Assembly (NCBI GenBank): GCA_964498605.1
Contig: CAZCHK010000045.1
Span: 1-18,852 of the forward strand
Length of the DNA stretch: 18,852 nucleotides
Origin: JBGQAS01 sp964498605
GTDB taxonomy: Bacteria; Chloroflexota; Anaerolineae; Anaerolineales; Anaerolineaceae
Direction: 5' to 3'
Below the pieces are notes generated by a model. That model was given only the letters and a program-made list of their open reading frames with translations, made no database searches and was not told the origin of the DNA. Shown piece after piece: positions 14,805-18,852 of the stretch. The translations under genes and the position numbers were made by a program. Every line of letters begins with the position of its first letter. The stretch's first letter is position 1.

Positions 14805-16004
14805 ATGCTGAAGATCAACCACGACAAATGCACAATTTGTAAGCTCTGCGTCAAGAACTGTCCTTTCGGCGCGCTTTCATTTCAGGGAGACACACTGGTT
14901 TGTGGTGACACCTGCACGTTGTGCGGCGCCTGCGTCAATGTGTGCCGATTTGATGCCCTGCGCATCGAGCGAAAACAACCCTCCGCGGCTGAACTGGCTG
15001 GCTACCGGGATGTTTTCGTGTGGATCGAGCTGGAAAGCCAGACGGGACATCCCACTCCGCGCAAGGTTGCCCTGGAGCTGTTAGGAAAGGGACGCATCCT
15101 GGCGGATGCCCTCCAGCAGCAGCTGGTTGCGGTTGTCGTAGGGGCGGAAATGAGCCCGGAGATTGCGGAGCTTGGACGGTTTGGCGCCGACCGGGTCATT
15201 TTCTGCGGGCACGAGCTGCTGCAGGATTATTCCACGGACGGTTACACGCACGCCATCTGCGCGGTGATCACCTCCAAAAAACCGGCTGTCTTCCTGTACG
15301 GAGCCACGCCGCGCGGGCGGGACCTGGCACCGAGGGTAGCAGCCCGCCTGCGGTTGGGACTGACGGCGGACTGCACGGGGCTTGCGATTGACGACCAAGG
15401 GCAGCTCGTCCAGACGCGACCGGCATTTGGTGGGAACATCATGGCTTCGATCATTACACCCTGCAGCCGGCCGCAGACTGCCACGGTGCGCCCCAATGTC
15501 TTTCCCGTCCCCAAGCCAGACCCCGCGAGAAAAGCAGCCGTGGAACAATTTGCGATCAAGTTGACCCGGGCGGCCATCTGCACGCGGGTCGTGGAACGCG
15601 ATGAGATCGACTCGGGTGCGGAAATGAAGATCGAAGACGCGGCCGTGCTGGTGTCCGGCGGACGCGGCATGCAGAAAGCGGCCAACATGGACCTGCTGCG
15701 CGCGGTGGCAAAGATTCTGGGCGGCACGGTCTCCGGTTCCCGGGCGATCGTTGAACAGGGCTGGATACCCCACACCCTGCAGGTGGGGCAATCCGGTACG
15801 ACCGTCGGGCCGGAGCTGTACCTGGCAGCCGGGATCAGCGGGGCCATTCAGCATATCGTCGGGATGAGCTCCGCAAAAAAAGTCATTGCCATCAACAAGG
15901 ACGAGAACGCACCGATCTTCAAAAGCGCGGACCTGGCCGTGGTGGGGGATGCCAGCCAGATCCTGGAAGCCCTTTTGCGCCTGCTCTCTTCTCCCAAAAT
16001 ATAG
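14805..16004 (+). CDS. etfA: Electron transfer flavoprotein alpha subunit with N-terminal ferredoxin domain (LctC-like)
   Basis: A 399-residue EtfA with two four-cysteine motifs at the N-terminus: Cys9-12-15-19 (CTICKLCVKNCP) and Cys37-40-43-47 (CTLCGACVNVC), suggesting one or two [4Fe-4S] clusters. The second motif has Arg instead of Pro after the last Cys. The central alpha/beta domain (about 70-260) is followed by the FAD domain: SGGRGM (284-289), SGSR (310-313), QVGQSG (326-331), GISGAIQH (343-350) and INKDENAPIFKSADLAVVGD. Iron-sulphur-bearing EtfA is typical of electron-bifurcating lactate (LctC) and caffeyl-CoA (CarE) systems, where it contacts ferredoxin. The gene ends the dehydrogenase-etfB-etfA set; the next gene has its own promoter-like sequence. 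Confidence 0.93.
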   Translation: MLKINHDKCTICKLCVKNCPFGALSFQGDTLVCGDTCTLCGACVNVCRFDALRIERKQPSAAELAGYRDVFVWIELESQTGHPTPRKVALELLGKGRILADALQQQLVAVVVGAEMSPEIAELGRFGADRVIFCGHELLQDYSTDGYTHAICAVITSKKPAVFLYGATPRGRDLAPRVAARLRLGLTADCTGLAIDDQGQLVQTRPAFGGNIMASIITPCSRPQTATVRPNVFPVPKPDPARKAAVEQFAIKLTRAAICTRVVERDEIDSGAEMKIEDAAVLVSGGRGMQKAANMDLLRAVAKILGGTVSGSRAIVEQGWIPHTLQVGQSGTTVGPELYLAAGISGAIQHIVGMSSAKKVIAINKDENAPIFKSADLAVVGDASQILEALLRLLSSPKI

Positions 16005-16032
16005 GTTTTCCCTCATTCGATGAATTGATATC

Positions 16033-16060
16033 TTGACATATCGAAGGGTTGATATATAAG
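16033..16060 (+). promoter_or_regulatory. Sigma-70-type promoter for the lipoprotein gene
   Basis: A perfect -35 TTGACA (16033-16038), a 16-base spacer and TATAAG (16055-16060, five of six matches) lie 36-39 bases before the start. An imperfect inverted repeat TTGATAT/ATATCGA (about 16025-16044) covers the -35 box and could be an operator. This is the clearest promoter in the window. Confidence 0.65.
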
Positions 16061-16087
16061 ATATAGACAATCCATATACTTTTGTAC

Positions 16088-16095
16088 AGGAGGAG
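16088..16095 (+). promoter_or_regulatory. Ribosome binding site of the lipoprotein gene
   Basis: AGGAGGAG directly before tandem ATGs at 16096 and 16099. Spacing from the GGAGG core favours 16099 (five bases). Confidence 0.7.
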
Positions 16096-16098
16096 ATG

Positions 16099-16608
16099 AT
16101 GCACAGAAGAAGGATTGGATTGTGTTTCCTGATGGCCGCCCTGATCATCAGCGGCTGCGATGCCATCGCCGGGATCGCCCCGGCTCCGCAGGACACGGCT
16201 GTCCCGACGGAAGGAGAGGTGCTCCCCACCGGAACGATGCAGCCAACCCTGGGGGAGCCGGAGTACATCGAGGCTGTTTACTGCTGGGAATCGCACATCG
16301 ATGAAGGTGAATACAACCTGATCCGTTTCTTTGCCAGCGGCAATCTCATCGACGTATTTGTCCAGCCTTACACCAACTGCGCAGAGGCCTGGCAGGGCAC
16401 CAAGGAATACCTGGGGGAAGAGAAGCTGTTGTGGTATAGCCACGGCACGTATCACCTGTCCGGGGGATTCATCCGCTTTTCGCTCTCACCGGCTCAATCG
16501 GATAAGGTCGTCGGGGAAGTGACCGGAACGTACTCTCCTGAGAAAATGATGCTGATCCGCCAGGGATCAGAGGAGAGAGAATACATCGCTGTTGGAATAG
16601 GAGACTGA
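16099..16608 (+). CDS. Predicted lipoprotein of unknown function
   Basis: A 169-residue protein with a lipoprotein signal: basic start (HRRR), hydrophobic stretch and lipobox IISGC with Cys20 as the lipidation site. A Thr/Pro/Glu-rich linker follows (about 30-55), then a small domain with two cysteines (YCWES and TNCAEA) and many aromatics. I do not recognise the family. It would be anchored on the outer face of the cytoplasmic membrane. ATG 16099 is preferred by ribosome-site spacing; 16096 adds one Met. It has its own promoter-like sequence and is two bases from the next gene, so the two probably work together. No link to inositol metabolism is visible. Confidence 0.8.
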   Translation: MHRRRIGLCFLMAALIISGCDAIAGIAPAPQDTAVPTEGEVLPTGTMQPTLGEPEYIEAVYCWESHIDEGEYNLIRFFASGNLIDVFVQPYTNCAEAWQGTKEYLGEEKLLWYSHGTYHLSGGFIRFSLSPAQSDKVVGEVTGTYSPEKMMLIRQGSEEREYIAVGIGD

Positions 16609-16610
16609 CC

Positions 16611-17774
16611 ATGAAAATCAAAGTGAAGGAGCAGAAAGATAAGAAAGCCTCTTCCCCGCACAGGGGGCTGCTGGTGTTCCTGAGCATCCTGTTTGTGATC
16701 GCGCTGCTGAGCGCGGTGCTTGGATATGATTTTTACCGGGTATTCTTTAACCCCACGCTGGTCAAACAGCTGCTGGTGGATGAGGTGGAAAAGACCGACC
16801 TGGTCCCGGCAGTTTTTTCAAATTTCTCAATGAAACGCGCTGAAGAGAGGATCGAGAAGGGTGAGGCCCTCAGCGGGGTTTCCGAGCCGGATATCCCGCT
16901 GCTGCTGTCGTTCATGGAACTCGAGGATTGGAGAGCGATCAAAGACCTGATCCTGAGCGATGAATTCGTCGCCCACCTGGTTTCAGTCAGCGTGGATGGG
17001 ATCTACACCTGGCTGGATTCAAAGGATGTTTATCCCGGCATCGTCTGGGACATGCGCTCATTGAAGACAGAGCTGGTGGGTCAGCAGGGCCATGACGCGG
17101 TCATGGTCGGGTACAACTCGCTGCCCGAGTGCACCGAGGACGACATCTGGGATTTCACGACCCGGCTGGCAGCCATGCCGCCCGGCGTGGAGGTACTCTA
17201 TAACCTGTGCCAGTTCCCCGACCCTTGGGGAGAGGATCAGATCGACGACTACGTGCACGCGCTGGAGGATGTCAACGACAACATCCCGGCGGAGTACGAC
17301 TTCAGCAAGATGCTCCTGGAGGGGCAGCCGGCCAACGCCGTGATCATGAACCTGGTCAAGGGGTTCTTGAAAACGCTACGCTTTATGGGGCAGTGGGGCT
17401 GGACCATCGCGGTCGGGCTGCTGGGGCTGGTCATTGCCATCGGTGTGCGCTCCTGGAAGACACTTGGAAAGTGGGTCGGGGTGCCCTTGATCGTGTCTGG
17501 AGTCATTCTGCTGGTCAAGTACTTCCTGGCGCAGGGAGCGTTCGGGAAGCTGCTGGGCGCGCTGCTGCTTTCGCAGGCATCGGAGGTCGTGCGCACAGAG
17601 ATCGGCAACAGCCTGACCCATCTGCTGAAAGCGTTCTTCCAGCCCATGCTCACCCAGAGCCTGATCATCCTCGGGGTGGGTATCATGCTGCTCGTTTTGA
17701 AGATCGTCCTGGGCAAGCGCGGAAAAGTCGGGCAGGCACCTGAAGCGCAACCGGAAGCAGGTTCAGAAGTTTAA
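16611..17774 (+). CDS. Membrane protein of unknown function with large extracytoplasmic domain
   Basis: A 387-residue protein: a charged lysine-rich N-terminus, membrane segment about 19-38, a soluble region about 40-258, then segments about 262-280, 288-306 and 349-367, and a basic, Pro/Glu-rich tail. The soluble region contains LPEC (170-173) and LCQFPDPW (199-206); Cys173 and Cys200 could form a disulfide outside the cell. I do not recognise the family. Its start has an AGGAG site and lies two bases after the lipoprotein stop, so the pair is co-transcribed. A role in envelope structure or sensing is possible, but nothing in the sequence decides it. Confidence 0.82.
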   Translation: MKIKVKEQKDKKASSPHRGLLVFLSILFVIALLSAVLGYDFYRVFFNPTLVKQLLVDEVEKTDLVPAVFSNFSMKRAEERIEKGEALSGVSEPDIPLLLSFMELEDWRAIKDLILSDEFVAHLVSVSVDGIYTWLDSKDVYPGIVWDMRSLKTELVGQQGHDAVMVGYNSLPECTEDDIWDFTTRLAAMPPGVEVLYNLCQFPDPWGEDQIDDYVHALEDVNDNIPAEYDFSKMLLEGQPANAVIMNLVKGFLKTLRFMGQWGWTIAVGLLGLVIAIGVRSWKTLGKWVGVPLIVSGVILLVKYFLAQGAFGKLLGALLLSQASEVVRTEIGNSLTHLLKAFFQPMLTQSLIILGVGIMLLVLKIVLGKRGKVGQAPEAQPEAGSEV

Positions 17775-17807
17775 ACGCTTCCGCGTCGATTTGGATCGTC
17801 ATCAATA

Positions 17808-17830
17808 GGGTCATCCTGCCTGGGTGACCC
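17808..17830. terminator. Possible weak hairpin between convergent genes
   Basis: GGGTCA (17808-17813) and TGACCC (17825-17830) form a 6-bp stem with an 11-base loop in the 79-base gap between two convergent genes. No T-run follows, so terminator function is only suggested by position. Confidence 0.25.
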
Positions 17831-17853
17831 CTTGTGTGCCTGGAACGAGTAAA

Positions 17854-18540
17854 TTACCGCGAGTCTTTCTTCACCGCAACGGGCGCTTTCCTGTTTCTGG
17901 CCAGCACCAGGAGGATGCCCAGCGCGATCGACAGGTACGCCGCGGCCAAAACGCGGTATTCAACGGGCAGGAGGAAGGTGAGCGTGTGCACCGGGATCCA
18001 CCACAGGGGAATGGTTTTGAAGACCACGAAGTTGATAAAGTCCGCCCAGTCAATCGCGGAGATCACCACTCCCTTGCCGATACTGCGTTTTTGAACCAGG
18101 AATTCAATCGTGGTGTCGCTGATGCGGTGCAAGGCCATGAATACGGGTCCGAAGGTCAGGTTCATGAGCGTGCTGGTGGCGAAGGCGCGCAGCAGGTTAC
18201 CCCACCACTCGTTGGGGTTGCCCGGAGAAAGTTTTTCCGCCAGCGCCGCCACACCCGCAGAATAGAAGGAGAACATGAACGTGATCGCGATTCCCAGCAG
18301 ACCCCAGACCAGCATCTTGTAGCCAAAGCCGACCGGCATTTTCCAGGAGCCAATTTTCAAGCGGGTCACCAGCCACTCACCCATGGACGCCAGGATGGCA
18401 AATTTAATAAATCCCATCCAATAGGGATATGAGCTATTTAATTCCACGTAGATCTTGCCAGTTGGAGGAAATATAAAAAACAGGGTAACCAGGATCAGCA
18501 CTATCAACCAGATAACATCACCAAGAGTAACACGTTTCAT
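17854..18540 (-). CDS. Mpv17/PMP22-like integral membrane protein
   Basis: A 228-residue hydrophobic protein on the minus strand with membrane segments about 8-25, 42-58, 74-96, 118-136 and 182-213. Near the C-terminus, WWIPVHTLTFLLPVEYRV (180-197) resembles the W-P...NF..VP..YRV pattern of the eukaryotic Mpv17/PMP22 family, which also occurs in some bacteria; the function there is unknown. Start codon 18538-18540 overlaps the stop of the upstream gene as ATGA, so translation is likely coupled. The basic tail (KKDSR) should be cytoplasmic. An opposite-strand frame at 17824-18432 is rich in Gln, His and Arg, as expected for the antisense of a hydrophobic gene, and is not real. The family call is tentative. 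Confidence 0.7.
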   Translation of the reverse strand: MKRVTLGDVIWLIVLILVTLFFIFPPTGKIYVELNSSYPYWMGFIKFAILASMGEWLVTRLKIGSWKMPVGFGYKMLVWGLLGIAITFMFSFYSAGVAALAEKLSPGNPNEWWGNLLRAFATSTLMNLTFGPVFMALHRISDTTIEFLVQKRSIGKGVVISAIDWADFINFVVFKTIPLWWIPVHTLTFLLPVEYRVLAAAYLSIALGILLVLARNRKAPVAVKKDSR

Positions 18541-18852
18541 GAGGTTTTCTCTTTTGCGGCGGTTGGTGATGTCGGCGCAGCCGGTATGGGTGGAGGCAGC
18601 TGATTTGCAGCCAATAGAGTCGGGGTCGAAAAAATCTTCTGTTCTAACTTATCCGAGGTTCCTACTGGCAGCATCACGTTGAACCAATCAGAATTGATTT
18701 CCATTTCATTTAACAATTTTGGCAGGACCTGAAAAATGCGGTGTTTTTGAGTCATTTTCCGAAGCATATCTTTTTCTGCAGCGACGACACTCAAGGGAAA
18801 CAGCATTCCTTTGCTGATAAGCCTCAAGTATTTGTTTTTTTCCTCGCCGTTG
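18537..18852 (-). CDS. Partial hypothetical protein, cut by the right edge
   Basis: On the minus strand the frame stays open to the window edge (encoding NGEEKNKYLRLISKG before any ATG), so the gene probably continues outside and the TTG at 18825-18827 is not needed as a start. The visible part (about 105 residues) has a mixed-charge region (EKDMLRKMTQKHR), then LLNEMEINSDWFNVMLPVG, and ends in a Pro/Ala-rich tail (QLPPPIPAAPTSPTAAKE). No domain is recognised. It is just upstream of, and overlaps by four bases, the Mpv17-like gene, so the two form an operon. Confidence 0.55.
   Translation of the reverse strand, partial: NGEEKNKYLRLISKGMLFPLSVVAAEKDMLRKMTQKHRIFQVLPKLLNEMEINSDWFNVMLPVGTSDKLEQKIFSTPTLLAANQLPPPIPAAPTSPTAAKEKTS

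Noticed and set aside
15081..16268. 395-codon open frame on the minus strand opposite etfA
   Set aside because: EtfA on the plus strand is strongly conserved with full motifs. The antisense product has no recognisable domain and is an effect of GC-biased codon use.
17824..18432. 202-codon plus-strand frame opposite the Mpv17-like gene
   Set aside because: Its Gln/His/Arg/Gly-rich composition is the expected mirror of a hydrophobic membrane gene, and the minus-strand protein has clear membrane segments.

Overview
The window is a dense block of catabolic genes. It reads almost entirely on the plus strand from 1 to 17774, and two genes follow on the minus strand to the right edge. By eye the DNA is moderately GC-rich, genes overlap or sit a few bases apart, and no rRNA, tRNA, CRISPR or insertion sequence is visible. 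A run of exactly 100 N (5499-5598) marks a scaffold gap, so this is a draft assembly or metagenome bin. The proteins look like those of an anaerobic fermenting bacterium. My best guess is Chloroflexota (Anaerolineae-like) with Thermotoga-like pathway content, but the taxon is a guess.

Region A (1-6841) is one tightly packed operon: a LacI-type regulator (cut by the left edge), tagaturonate epimerase UxaE, an SDR mannonate/fructuronate oxidoreductase, a LarA-family nickel-pincer hydroxyacid epimerase, a 6-phosphogluconate dehydrogenase interrupted by the gap, and a PfkB sugar kinase. Most junctions are overlaps or near-overlaps.

Region B (6842-12312) begins at an intergenic region with a perfect 14-bp palindrome of LacI-operator style. 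It encodes a zinc alcohol dehydrogenase of unknown substrate, then IolG, IolN, IolM and IolO. These four are the enzyme set of the inositol route described in Thermotoga maritima: inositol, scyllo-inosose, 3-dehydro-scyllo-inosose, 5-dehydro-L-gluconate, D-tagaturonate. Region A takes D-tagaturonate onward through D-fructuronate to D-mannonate, so the two regions form one pathway.

Region C (12332-16004) is a flavin 2-hydroxyacid dehydrogenase with EtfB and a ferredoxin-domain EtfA. This matches the electron-confurcating lactate dehydrogenase/Etf complex of acetogens.

Region D (16005-18852) has its own promoter-like sequence, a lipoprotein and a membrane protein of unknown role, then a convergent pair: an Mpv17/PMP22-like membrane protein and a partial hypothetical protein.

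The main idea to test is that D-mannonate does not only (or not at all) enter the usual dehydratase/KDG route, but is epimerised at C2 to D-gluconate by the LarA-like enzyme, phosphorylated, and oxidised by the adjacent 6-phosphogluconate dehydrogenase to ribulose 5-phosphate. No mannonate dehydratase, KDPG aldolase, inositol transporter or LarB/C/E cofactor gene is in the window.
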